Part shown: positions 24,959 through 33,087 of the stretch, in pieces | Layout of the letters: every line of letters begins with the position of its first letter | How positions within the stretch are numbered: the stretch's first letter is position 1 | DNA from: Bacteroidales bacterium | GTDB lineage: Bacteria; Bacteroidota; Bacteroidia; Bacteroidales; JAADJA01 | Length of the DNA stretch: 34,703 nt | Direction: 5' to 3' | NCBI GenBank assembly: GCA_026984135.1 | Contig: JALSSR010000242.1 | Coordinates: 1 to 34,703, forward strand | Translations under genes and position numbers: made by a program | The notes under the pieces: model-generated | Seen by the model: the letters and a program-made list of their open reading frames with translations, nothing else | What the model was told of the DNA's origin: nothing | The model's database searches: none

Positions 24959-25840
24959 TTACGAATAAACCTCTTTTTTAGCGGCTTTCAGAGTATTTTG
25001 CAGCAGAGAAACAATTGTCATAGGTCCCACCCCACCCGGAACAGGAGTAATATAAGATGTGACAGCTGCAACTTTCTCAAAATCAACATCCCCAACAAGT
25101 CTGAATCCGGATTTTGTCTCATCGGAAGGCACTCTGTGTATTCCAACATCAATGACAACAGCACCCTTTTTAACCATTTCGTGAGTTACGAATTTCGGCT
25201 GTCCCATTGCCACAATAAGAATATCGGCTGATTTTGCTATCTTTTTCAGATTCTTTGTTTTGCTGTGACAAAGTGTTACCGTACAATTCCCGGGATTTGC
25301 TTTACGTGATAACAAGACACTTACAGGCGAACCAACTATATGGCTTCGACCCAAAACAACACACTTTTTCCCTTCCGTTTCGATATCGTATCTTTCAAGA
25401 AGTTGAATTATACCGTATGGAGTGGCAGGCAGATATGTCGGCAGCCCGAGCATCATTTTGCCTACGTTCATCGGATGAAAACCATCAACATCCTTTGCAG
25501 GATTTATACTTTCGATTATTTTCTTTTCCGAAATATGGTCAGGTAACGGCAGTTGTACTATAAGCCCGTCAATTTCGTCATCATTGTTGATATATTCAAT
25601 GGCTTCCAACAGTTCATTTTCAGATATATCGGAAGGATATCTGTAAATTGAAGATAAGATTCCCACTTCCCGGCAAGACTTCTCTTTATTACGCACATAA
25701 GTCTGACTGGCAGGGTCTTCTCCAACCAGGATAGCAGCAAGATGAGGATCTTTACCCTTGTTATCAATAAGATCAGCCACCTCGGCAGCTATCTCTTTTT
25801 TAATTTGTTTTGCAGTCTCTTTACCGTCAATTATTTTCAT
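24959..25840 (-). CDS. folD: Bifunctional methylene-THF dehydrogenase/cyclohydrolase FolD
   Basis: A 293-residue cytoplasmic enzyme that interconverts methylene-, methenyl- and 10-formyl-tetrahydrofolate. The substrate site is in TYVRNKEKSCREVGI, with Tyr48 and catalytic Lys54. Further motifs are VQLPLPDHI, DVDGFHPMNVGKM, the NADP-binding GRSHIVGSPVSVLL, and PVPGGVGPMTIVSLLQNT near the end. The length is normal. It follows ffh by 56 bases on the same strand, an order I know from other Bacteroidota. Its one-carbon product links it functionally to the nearby gcvP, which is transcribed divergently. Confidence 0.97.
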   Translation of the reverse strand: MKIIDGKETAKQIKKEIAAEVADLIDNKGKDPHLAAILVGEDPASQTYVRNKEKSCREVGILSSIYRYPSDISENELLEAIEYINNDDEIDGLIVQLPLPDHISEKKIIESINPAKDVDGFHPMNVGKMMLGLPTYLPATPYGIIQLLERYDIETEGKKCVVLGRSHIVGSPVSVLLSRKANPGNCTVTLCHSKTKNLKKIAKSADILIVAMGQPKFVTHEMVKKGAVVIDVGIHRVPSDETKSGFRLVGDVDFEKVAAVTSYITPVPGGVGPMTIVSLLQNTLKAAKKEVYS

Positions 25841-25896
25841 TGCAATTAATTGTTTTCAATATTTCCAAAACATAATTCCTAACTCTCCCATTCCTG

Positions 25897-27240
25897 CTAA
25901 CGTCCACCCATTCCCCTCATATTAGCCATAGCTTTCATCAGGTTTTTACCTTTACCTCCCGAAATGGCTTTCATCATCTTTTGGGTTTCGGAGAACTGTT
26001 TTATCAGTTGATTCACCTCCTGAATATCACTACCGCTTCCCCTTGCAATCCTTCTTCTGCGGCTACCATTCAGTATTTTTGGATTTTCGCGCTCTTCCAT
26101 TGTCATAGAATAGATAATAGCCTCAATCCCTTTGAATGCATCATCATCAATATCCATATTCTTGAGAGCTTTCCCCATTCCGGGTATCATTCCCATCAGG
26201 TCTTTCACATTCCCCATCTTCTTAATCTGCTTTATCTGATTCAGGAAGTCATTGAAATTGAATTGGTTCTTAGCAATCTTCTTCTGAAGTTTTCTGGCCT
26301 CCTCGGCATCAAACTGTTCCTGTGCTTTCTCTACCAATGAGACGATGTCGCCCATTCCAAGGATTCTGTCGGCCATTCTGCTCGGGTGGAAAACATCAAT
26401 GGCATCCATCTTCTCACCGATTCCGACAAATTTAATGGGTTTGTCAACCACTGATTTTATGGTAAGAGCAGCACCACCTCGTGTATCACCATCTAATTTC
26501 GTAAGCACAACACCCTCATAATCAAGCCTCTCATTAAAAGCTTTTGCGGTATTCACGGCATCCTGACCGGTCATTGAGTCAACGACAAACAAGGTTTCCT
26601 GCGGATTAACCGCATTCTTGATTGCCGCAATTTCATTCATCATCTCCTCGTCAACGGCAAGACGACCTGCAGTATCAATGATTACCACATTATGTCCGTA
26701 CTCTCTGGCATGTTTAATAGCATTTTCGGCAATCTTAACGGGATTTTTATTTTCTTCCTCCGTATAAACCTTAACTCCAACCTGCTCTCCAAGCACCTTC
26801 AATTGTTCAATGGCTGCAGGACGATAAACGTCACCGGCTACAAGCAAAGGATTACGACCCCGCTTTGATTTCAGGAAATTGGCAAGTTTTGCAGAAAATG
26901 TCGTTTTACCGGATCCCTGAAGACCTGCAATCAATATGATGGCGGGGCTGCCTTTTATGTTTAATTCGGCCGTTTCGGAGCCCATTAGGGTCGCCAGTTC
27001 GTCATGAACTATCTTAACCATTAATTGTCCCGGTGAAACGGAAGTAAGAATCTTCTCTCCTAATGCTTTCTCCTTAACAACACTTGTAAATTCCTTTGCT
27101 ATTTTATAACTGACGTCGGCATCAAGCAATGCTTTTCTCACTTCTTTAAGTGTCTCGGCCACATTAATCTCAGTGATGTGTCCATGTCCTTTCAGTATCT
27201 TAAACGACCGTTCCAGTTTATCCGATAATCCTTCAAACAT
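25897..27240 (-). CDS. ffh: Signal recognition particle protein Ffh
   Basis: A 447-residue GTPase that, with 4.5S RNA, targets membrane proteins to the translocon. The N domain covers about residues 1-90. The G domain has G1 GLQGSGKT (106-113), DTAGR (189-193) and TKLDGDTRGG (247-256). The Met-rich M domain follows (about 300-447), with the RNA-binding segment containing SRRRRIARGSGSD, and ends MANMRGMGGR. All parts are complete. It is the first gene of the minus-strand group and has a good promoter. Confidence 0.98.
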   Translation of the reverse strand: MFEGLSDKLERSFKILKGHGHITEINVAETLKEVRKALLDADVSYKIAKEFTSVVKEKALGEKILTSVSPGQLMVKIVHDELATLMGSETAELNIKGSPAIILIAGLQGSGKTTFSAKLANFLKSKRGRNPLLVAGDVYRPAAIEQLKVLGEQVGVKVYTEEENKNPVKIAENAIKHAREYGHNVVIIDTAGRLAVDEEMMNEIAAIKNAVNPQETLFVVDSMTGQDAVNTAKAFNERLDYEGVVLTKLDGDTRGGAALTIKSVVDKPIKFVGIGEKMDAIDVFHPSRMADRILGMGDIVSLVEKAQEQFDAEEARKLQKKIAKNQFNFNDFLNQIKQIKKMGNVKDLMGMIPGMGKALKNMDIDDDAFKGIEAIIYSMTMEERENPKILNGSRRRRIARGSGSDIQEVNQLIKQFSETQKMMKAISGGKGKNLMKAMANMRGMGGR

Positions 27241-27274
27241 ATTACTCTATTTAATTATTTCCTTTCAAAAGGCG

Positions 27275-27308
27275 CAAAATTAGTAAATATGTTTTAAAGG
27301 ATTACAAA
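27275..27308 (-). promoter_or_regulatory. Promoter of ffh-folD
   Basis: On the minus strand TTTG (27308-27305) and TAATTTTG (27282-27275) are 22 bases apart, slightly longer than the usual 19-21. The -7 box is 35 bases from the ffh ATG. Confidence 0.5.
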
Positions 27309-27443
27309 TTCATTAAATATTTGAATCATATTGTCCCAATATAAAAGTTAACACTTATTCAATACAACTTACCAATAGCGAATCAGTTAACAATAAGTAT
27401 AAAAGAAATAGTATAATTTCCTTTTATTTGTAATTAAGATTTT
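27309..27443. other. Divergent intergenic region ffh/gcvP
   Basis: The gap between the two divergent genes is 335 bases. It contains the ffh promoter, this AT-rich middle part, then the gcvP -7 box and leader. The middle has two copies of GTTAAC (27347-27352 and 27386-27391), each followed by half of a separated inverted repeat, ACTTATT (27353-27359) and AATAAGT (27392-27398). No gene is visible. Confidence 0.45.
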
Positions 27444-27451
27444 TAATTTTG
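27444..27451 (+). promoter_or_regulatory. Candidate -7 box for gcvP
   Basis: TAATTTTG fits TAnnTTTG. A TTTG at 27427-27430 is only 13 bases before it, too close for a normal -33 box. Transcription would start near 27458. Confidence 0.37.
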
Positions 27452-27575
27452 CCGCCGGTGACAATTGAATAACAGCGAAGCAGGTGACCCACCTTCGCCT
27501 AAGTATAAAGATTAGTAGTTAGCGTTAGTGTGCAACAGTGGGCAAAGCACTAAATAACTTAAACACAGTCGGTAA
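27452..27575 (+). promoter_or_regulatory. Structured 5' leader of gcvP
   Basis: About 118 transcribed bases before the ATG. One stem pairs GCGA+AGGTG (27475-27478, 27482-27486) with CACCTTCGC (27490-27498), leaving AGC bulged. A second pairs TAGTGTGC (27526-27533) with GCA+CACTA (27542-27544, 27548-27552), leaving AAG bulged. CCCAC in the first hairpin (27488-27492) could pair with GTGGG in the loop of the second (27538-27542). I do not see the conserved sequences of the known glycine riboswitch. Confidence 0.45.
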
Positions 27576-30464
27576 ATGATAACAAATAATTTTATAGACC
27601 GTCATAACGGTCCCCGCAAAGAGCAGGTGCAAGCTATGCTTGAGAGCATTGGAGTTTCCTCGGTTGACGAACTCATTGACCAAACCATTCCGAAAGCCAT
27701 TAGGATGAAAAAGCCACTCGGCTTACCTGAAGGGATGAATGAATTTGAGTATTTAAACCATTTGAAAGATATAGCATCCAAAAACAAAATTTTCAAGTCA
27801 TATATCGGACTTGGTTATTACAACACCATCACTCCGGGTGTTATCCAAAGAAATGTTTTGGAGAATCCGGGTTGGTACACATCATACACTCCTTATCAGG
27901 CCGAGATATCACAGGGAAGGCTTGAAGCATTACTTAATTTCCAGACAATGATCGCCGACCTCACAGGTTTGCCACTTACAAATTCATCATTGCTTGACGA
28001 GGCAACGGCAGCAGCGGAAGCTATGACAATGCTTTTTCATGCAAGGCCGAGACAGCAAGCCAAAAGAGGGGCAAATCTGTTTTTTGTCTCCGAAAATCTG
28101 TTTCCCCAAACCATTGAAGTCCTAAAAACAAGATCAAAACCATTTGGGATTGAGCTGGTTGTAGGAAATCATAATAATTTTGAATTTAATGATATGGTTT
28201 TCGGAGCCATAGTCCAGTATCCCGATCAATTCGGTGAGATCAACGACTATGCCGGATTTGTTGAGAAAGCTCACGAAAATGAAGCAGCCGTTGCAGTGGC
28301 TGCCGACTTGTTAAGTCTTGCCATCTTAACCCCTCCTGGGGAATGGGGAGCCGATGTGGTAATTGGAAATACACAACGATTCGGACTGCCGATGGGTTTC
28401 GGCGGCCCGCACGCAGGCTTTTTTGCCACTCACGAAAACTATAAAAGAAATATTCCGGGCAGAATAATAGGCATATCAAAAGATGCAAACGGCGACACCG
28501 CCTACAGGATGGCGCTCCAAACTCGTGAACAACATATTAAAAGAGAAAGAGCCACCTCAAACATCTGCACTGCACAAGCTTTATTAGCAATTATGTCAGG
28601 ATTTTACGGCATTTATCACGGTCAGGAAGGAATTAAAAAAATTGCAACCGACATACACAAAAACACTAAGTTGCTTGCTGCCGGATTGACAAAATACGGT
28701 TTAAAAGTTGAAAATAAATTTTTCTTCGACACTTTGAAGATTAAGTTTCCCGATACCGAATCACTCACATCATTAAAACTAATTGCAGTTGAAAACGAAA
28801 TAAATTTCAGATATATTGACGGTAAAACAATCGGTATAAGTTTAGACGAAACCACCGGAACAGCAGATATAAAACTGATACTTGAAACAGTGGCTAATGC
28901 AATGGGAATTGAGATTTACGGGGCTCTTAACGACATCAACGTCAACGATGGATTTGCTTTTCCCGAAAAGTTAATCCGCAAATCTGAATTTATGACTCAT
29001 CCTGTTTTCAACTCATATCATTCGGAAACGGAGATGATGAGATATCTGAAAAAATTGGAAAACAAAGACCTTGCACTAAACCGCACAATGATACCTCTTG
29101 GCTCCTGTACTATGAAACTCAATGCGGCGGCGGAAATGTTTTCGTTGAGTTGGCCTGAATTCGGAGCATTACATCCTTTTGTGCCGGCAAAACAAGCGGC
29201 AGGCTATGCAGAGCTTATCGGAAACCTGGAAAAAGACCTCTGTGAAATAACCGGTTTCGATTCTGTTTCTTTTCAACCCAATTCGGGAGCGGCAGGAGAA
29301 TACAGCGGACTGATGGTCATAAGGGCTTACCAAAGAAGTATCGGACAGGGTCACAGAAATGTTTGTTTGATACCTTCTTCCGCTCACGGCACAAACCCTG
29401 CAAGTTCGGTGATGGCGGGAATGAAGGTTGTTGTCGTAAAATGCGATGAGAACGGAAATGTTGACATAGGTGACCTTCGCCAAAAAGCCGAAGAACATAA
29501 GGACGACCTCGCAGCCATTATGATTACCTATCCTTCGACTCACGGAGTTTTTGAAGAAGGAATACTTGAAATAGTTGATATTATCCACGAAAACGGTGGT
29601 CAGGTTTATATGGACGGAGCCAATATGAATGCACAGGTCGGTCTGACAAATCCCGGACTTATCGGAGCCGATGTCTGCCATCTGAATTTGCATAAAACCT
29701 TTGCCATTCCACACGGCGGCGGCGGCCCCGGAGTAGGCCCGATAGGAGTGGCAAAACATCTTGCTCCCTTCCTGCCCAAGCATCCGCTTATCGAAACAGG
29801 TGGTGAACAGGGCATCACGGCAGTTGCAGCCGCTCCTTTCGGTAGTGCAATGATACTTCCCATATCATACGGATACATTAAAATGGCCGGCGGACTCGGA
29901 TTAACGGAAGCTACAAAATATGCTATTCTGAACGCCAACTATCTAAAATCCAAACTAAAGCAGGATTATGATATTCTCTACACAAACCATAATGGCAGGG
30001 TGGCACATGAAATGATACTTGATTGTAACATCTTTCACAAAACAGCAAATATCCCTGTTATTGATATTGCCAAACGCCTGATGGATTACGGCTTCCACGC
30101 ACCTACGGTTGCCTTTCCCGTTCACGGAACATTGATGGTTGAACCTACCGAAAGCGAATCGGTTGAAGAGATGGACAGATTTATCGAGGCAATGCTGAAA
30201 ATCAGAGAGGAGATCAAAGAAATTGAAAAAGGAAATGTTGACAAAACCAATAATCTCATAAAGAATGCACCACACACAGCTAAGATGATAGCATCGGATG
30301 ATTGGCAATTTCCATACTCACGCCGGGAAGCTGCTTATCCGGTTGAATTTGATCTTGTTGATAAATACTTTGCTCCAGTAACAAGGATAGATGATGCCTG
30401 GGGTGACAGGAATCTGGTTTGTACCTGTACCCCTGTTTCGGAATATGATGAACAGACAAAATAG
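27576..30464 (+). CDS. gcvP: Glycine dehydrogenase (decarboxylating), P-protein
   Basis: A 962-residue PLP enzyme, the single-chain P-protein of the glycine cleavage system, which decarboxylates glycine and passes the aminomethyl group to the lipoyl H-protein. The start [19 protein letters not shown] is typical. The N-terminal half (to about residue 440) and C-terminal half are the two related domains. The PLP-binding lysine is Lys707 in [16 protein letters not shown], and [12 protein letters not shown] near 515 is conserved. No gcvT or gcvH gene is adjacent. It has a long structured leader and diverges from ffh-folD. Confidence 0.97.
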   Translation: MITNNFIDRHNGPRKEQVQAMLESIGVSSVDELIDQTIPKAIRMKKPLGLPEGMNEFEYLNHLKDIASKNKIFKSYIGLGYYNTITPGVIQRNVLENPGWYTSYTPYQAEISQGRLEALLNFQTMIADLTGLPLTNSSLLDEATAAAEAMTMLFHARPRQQAKRGANLFFVSENLFPQTIEVLKTRSKPFGIELVVGNHNNFEFNDMVFGAIVQYPDQFGEINDYAGFVEKAHENEAAVAVAADLLSLAILTPPGEWGADVVIGNTQRFGLPMGFGGPHAGFFATHENYKRNIPGRIIGISKDANGDTAYRMALQTREQHIKRERATSNICTAQALLAIMSGFYGIYHGQEGIKKIATDIHKNTKLLAAGLTKYGLKVENKFFFDTLKIKFPDTESLTSLKLIAVENEINFRYIDGKTIGISLDETTGTADIKLILETVANAMGIEIYGALNDINVNDGFAFPEKLIRKSEFMTHPVFNSYHSETEMMRYLKKLENKDLALNRTMIPLGSCTMKLNAAAEMFSLSWPEFGALHPFVPAKQAAGYAELIGNLEKDLCEITGFDSVSFQPNSGAAGEYSGLMVIRAYQRSIGQGHRNVCLIPSSAHGTNPASSVMAGMKVVVVKCDENGNVDIGDLRQKAEEHKDDLAAIMITYPSTHGVFEEGILEIVDIIHENGGQVYMDGANMNAQVGLTNPGLIGADVCHLNLHKTFAIPHGGGGPGVGPIGVAKHLAPFLPKHPLIETGGEQGITAVAAAPFGSAMILPISYGYIKMAGGLGLTEATKYAILNANYLKSKLKQDYDILYTNHNGRVAHEMILDCNIFHKTANIPVIDIAKRLMDYGFHAPTVAFPVHGTLMVEPTESESVEEMDRFIEAMLKIREEIKEIEKGNVDKTNNLIKNAPHTAKMIASDDWQFPYSRREAAYPVEFDLVDKYFAPVTRIDDAWGDRNLVCTCTPVSEYDEQTK

Positions 30465-30479
30465 AAAACAAAAATAAAA

Positions 30480-30511
30480 TTTGCATTGAACCTAAATTTT
30501 AGGTATTTTTG
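30480..30511 (+). promoter_or_regulatory. Promoter of the zapB-like/zapA genes
   Basis: TTTG (30480-30483), a 20-base spacer and TATTTTTG (30504-30511) form the best match to the Bacteroidota promoter in this window. Transcription would start near 30518, 47 bases before the first ATG. Confidence 0.65.
30491..30503. promoter_or_regulatory. Palindrome in the promoter spacer (operator-like)
   Basis: CCTAAA-T-TTTAGG is a perfect palindrome around one central base. It fills the spacer between the -33 and -7 boxes and touches the -7 box. A bound protein here would block the polymerase; as RNA it would not be transcribed from this promoter. It could also be a weak end of the gcvP transcript. Confidence 0.4.
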
Positions 30512-30564
30512 CAGGCTGAATAATCTTTAAATTTGAATGTTTAGTCTAAATTATTGATATTTCG

Positions 30565-30852
30565 ATGAAAGATGCAACAGGATTAGTGGATGATATAAAC
30601 AGGAAAGTCAGAAAGCTAATTGAAAGACACAATTTTCTGAAAAATCAATATTCAGACTTAATTGATAAACAAAAAGAGTTAAGTAATATAATTGAAGAAC
30701 AAAAAAAATTAATTGAAAAGCTAAATGAGCAAAATGCAATGTTAAAAATTGCAAAATATGTTAAACGGGAAGAAGGAACAGTTGAGATAAAAAAGAGAAT
30801 AGATGTACTGATGCGGGAAATTGACACGTGTATAGGGCTTTTAAACAATTAA
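30565..30852 (+). CDS. Coiled-coil protein upstream of ZapA (ZapB-like)
   Basis: A 95-residue soluble protein that is nearly all helix. The central part (about residues 10-65) has regular heptads with Leu, Ile and Asn positions (KLIERHNFLKNQYSDLIDKQ, then IIEEQKKLIEKLNEQNAML). It is followed by a short tail ending IDTCIGLLNN. It is 16 bases before zapA and shares its promoter. Size, coiled coil and position suggest a division protein working like ZapB as a partner of ZapA at the FtsZ ring. This role is inferred, as coiled coils are not diagnostic. Confidence 0.7.
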   Translation: MKDATGLVDDINRKVRKLIERHNFLKNQYSDLIDKQKELSNIIEEQKKLIEKLNEQNAMLKIAKYVKREEGTVEIKKRIDVLMREIDTCIGLLNN

Positions 30853-30868
30853 TTAATTAAAGATTTTA

Positions 30869-31162
30869 ATGAACGAATTTACAATATCAGTAACAATTGC
30901 CGACAGGCCTTACAGATTGACAATAACAAGGGATGATGAAGAGATAATAAGAAAAGCTGCTCAAACGTTAAATAATACGATAAAGGATTATTCAAGCAAT
31001 TACGCATTTAACGATAAGCAGGATTTGTTGGCAATGGCGGCGCTGGAATATGCAACTAATTCCTTAAGAAAGGAAAACGAACTCTCAAAGGTTGATAAGG
31101 AGTTAGTTGAAAAAATGAAGGATATTGATTTGGTTCTTACCGAGAATCTTAAAATTGATTAA
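30869..31162 (+). CDS. zapA: Cell division protein ZapA
   Basis: A 97-residue cytoplasmic protein that binds FtsZ and bundles its filaments at the division site. The N-terminal globular part is a close match to the family: FTISVTIADRPYRLTITRDDEEIIRKAAQTLN minus its ends, then a helical region QDLLAMAALEYATNSL and a coiled-coil tail for dimer and tetramer assembly. The length is normal. It follows the ZapB-like gene and precedes the 6S-like RNA, an arrangement that recalls zapA-ssrS in proteobacteria. Confidence 0.9.
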   Translation: MNEFTISVTIADRPYRLTITRDDEEIIRKAAQTLNNTIKDYSSNYAFNDKQDLLAMAALEYATNSLRKENELSKVDKELVEKMKDIDLVLTENLKID

Positions 31163-31209
31163 AAGCAAGTTCTTTGAAAATATTTTGGGCAGTTTGCTCA
31201 ATACGATTT

Positions 31210-31420
31210 ACCCGCATAAATTCAAATAATGTTTGTAAACTCAACATTTACACATTAAGGTGATGCTCAGGGATTTCTAGAACAGGCCTCATTCACTCCG
31301 GTTTATTCCGGCGGTGAACTTACGTTAGTTCGTAGGCGGTGGACGTTCGAAAAATCCGGCTAACCTAATCCTGTCTAGCTGGGGTTTACTGGCTCGATGA
31401 ATTATGCGGGTATTTTTTTA
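31210..31420 (+). ncRNA. ssrS: 6S-like RNA with intrinsic terminator
   Basis: A structured RNA of about 205 bases. The ends pair perfectly: ACCCGCATAA (31210-31219) with TTATGCGGGT (31402-31411), plus TTC (31221-31223) with GAA (31399-31401), followed by seven T. Inside, GTAAAC (31235-31240) pairs with GTTTAC (31384-31389), and CTAGAACAGG (31277-31286) with CCTGTCTAG (31370-31378). A large asymmetric bubble lies between these two stems, and the distal part has small hairpins such as TTCAC/GTGAA. Long rod, central bubble and position between zapA and rny fit 6S RNA, which mimics an open promoter to hold RNA polymerase. The exact 5' end is uncertain. Confidence 0.62.
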
Positions 31421-31455
31421 TCATCATCTACCTTCTGAAAAAAATGTAAAAAACT

Positions 31456-32997
31456 ATGGTAGTAATAATTAGTATTATTGTTGGAATTGTCGCCTTCGCA
31501 GTCGGATTCGTATTTTCAAATTCGTTGCTGAGAAAGAAGATAGAGAAGAAAAGCGAGAGTATTCTTAGTGAAGCAAAGGAAAAAGCCGAAGTTCTGAAAA
31601 AGGAAAAAATCCTTCAGGCAAAGGAAAAGTTCCTGCAACTTAAAACAGAGCATGAGAAGATCATAAACGAAAAAAATGCTAAAATTCATGCCGGTGAAAA
31701 TCGGCTTAAACAAAAAGAGACTAATTTTCAGCAAAGAATAGAAGAGTTTCAAAGAAAAAGCAAAGAGCTTGAAACAATCAGAGGCAACCTTAATGCACAG
31801 CTCGACCTTGTTAACAAAAAACAGGCGGAGCTGGAAAAGTCTCACAAACGGCAAGTTGAAGCCCTGGAAACCATATCGGGACTTTCTGCTAATGAAGCAA
31901 AAGAGCAATTATTGGAGGCTCTGAAAGATGAAGCCAGAACCGAGGCTATGTCTCAGATATCCGATATTATTGAAGAAGCAAAGATTACGGCTAACAGGGA
32001 AGCTAAGAAGATTATTGTGGAAACAATTCAGCGTACAGCGACCGAAAATGCCATTGAGAATTCAGTTTCTGTCTTTAACATTGATAGCGATGAAGTAAAA
32101 GGCCGCATCATAGGACGTGAAGGAAGAAATATCAGAACTCTTGAGGCACTTACGGGAGTTGAAATCATAATTGACGACTCTCCGGATGCCATCCTGCTTT
32201 CATCTTTTGATCCTGTCAGAAGAGAAATTGCCAGATTATCGCTTCACAAACTGGTTACCGACGGAAGAATACACCCTGCAAGGATAGAAGAGGTCGTAAC
32301 CAAAACAAAAAAGCAAATTGATCAGGAAATTATCGAAGCCGGGAAGCGTGCAACCATTGACCTTGGTATTCATGGTATGCACCACGAACTTATCAGAATG
32401 ATCGGGAAGATGAAATACAGGTCTTCCTACGGTCAAAATCTATTGCAGCATTCCAAAGAGGTAGCCAACTTATGTGCGACTATGGCAGCCGAGCTCGGGC
32501 TGAATCCAAAACTGGCCAAGAGAGCAGGACTGCTTCACGATATTGGCAAAGTACCTGATAATGAGCCTGAACTTCCACACGCATTGCACGGTATGAAACT
32601 GGCTGAAAGGTTCAAAGAAAAACCGGAAGTATGTAATGCAATAGGTGCACACCACGATGAAATCGAAATGAAAAATCTGATAGCACCTATAGTACAGGTT
32701 TGCGATGCCATTTCAGGTGCCCGTCCGGGAGCCAGACGTGAGGTTGTTGAAGCTTATATCCAAAGACTTAACAAACTGGAAGAACTGGCTCTTGCCTATC
32801 CAGGTGTTGTTAAGACTTATGCTATACAGGCAGGCCGGGAACTGAGAGTGATAGTGGGTGCCGATAAAGTCGGTGATAATGAAGCTACTCAGATTTCTTA
32901 TGATCTTTCAAAGAAAATTCAGGATGAAATGACTTATCCCGGACAGATAAAAATAACTGTTATCAGAGAGGTGAGGTCAATTAACTATGCAAAATAA
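31456..32997 (+). CDS. rny: Ribonuclease Y
   Basis: A 513-residue membrane-anchored endoribonuclease that starts mRNA decay. One N-terminal membrane helix (about residues 3-22) is followed by a long coiled coil (about 25-190). The KH RNA-binding domain contains [11 protein letters not shown] (216-226). The HD metal-dependent phosphohydrolase domain has His332 in QHSKEV and the HD pair His361-Asp362 in [10 protein letters not shown], with AHHDE further on. The C-terminal part ends [19 protein letters not shown], usual for the family. All parts are intact. Confidence 0.97.
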   Translation: MVVIISIIVGIVAFAVGFVFSNSLLRKKIEKKSESILSEAKEKAEVLKKEKILQAKEKFLQLKTEHEKIINEKNAKIHAGENRLKQKETNFQQRIEEFQRKSKELETIRGNLNAQLDLVNKKQAELEKSHKRQVEALETISGLSANEAKEQLLEALKDEARTEAMSQISDIIEEAKITANREAKKIIVETIQRTATENAIENSVSVFNIDSDEVKGRIIGREGRNIRTLEALTGVEIIIDDSPDAILLSSFDPVRREIARLSLHKLVTDGRIHPARIEEVVTKTKKQIDQEIIEAGKRATIDLGIHGMHHELIRMIGKMKYRSSYGQNLLQHSKEVANLCATMAAELGLNPKLAKRAGLLHDIGKVPDNEPELPHALHGMKLAERFKEKPEVCNAIGAHHDEIEMKNLIAPIVQVCDAISGARPGARREVVEAYIQRLNKLEELALAYPGVVKTYAIQAGRELRVIVGADKVGDNEATQISYDLSKKIQDEMTYPGQIKITVIREVRSINYAK

Positions 32998-33007
32998 AAT
33001 TACTTTA

Positions 33008-33050
33008 AACAGGAAAACCAATCTTATCACTTCAGGTTGGTTTCCCTGTT
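33008..33050. terminator. Large hairpin between convergent rny and DUF5723 genes
   Basis: AACAGG+AAACCAA (33008-33021, one bulged A) pairs with TTGGTTTCCCTGTT (33037-33050). On the plus strand no T run follows; on the minus strand the next bases are T-rich (TTTAAAGTAATTTTATTTT), so it should work best for the DUF5723 gene while also blocking rny read-through. Confidence 0.65.
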
Positions 33051-33087
33051 CCTAAATGGGATAACATACTAAGTCAGAGTGAATAAT

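Noticed and set aside
27452-27575. Glycine riboswitch before gcvP
   Set aside because: The conserved cores of the tandem glycine aptamers are not visible, and the leader is too short for two aptamers. I kept only the statement that the leader is structured.
29169-29783. A 204-codon frame on the minus strand inside gcvP
   Set aside because: It lies fully antisense to a well-conserved gene, has a composition rich in Cys, His and Ser, and matches no family. The same holds for the many shorter antisense frames.
31210-31420. tmRNA or RNase P RNA
   Set aside because: No tRNA-like 3' end, no peptide tag frame and none of the conserved RNase P blocks. The position and closing stem suit 6S RNA better.
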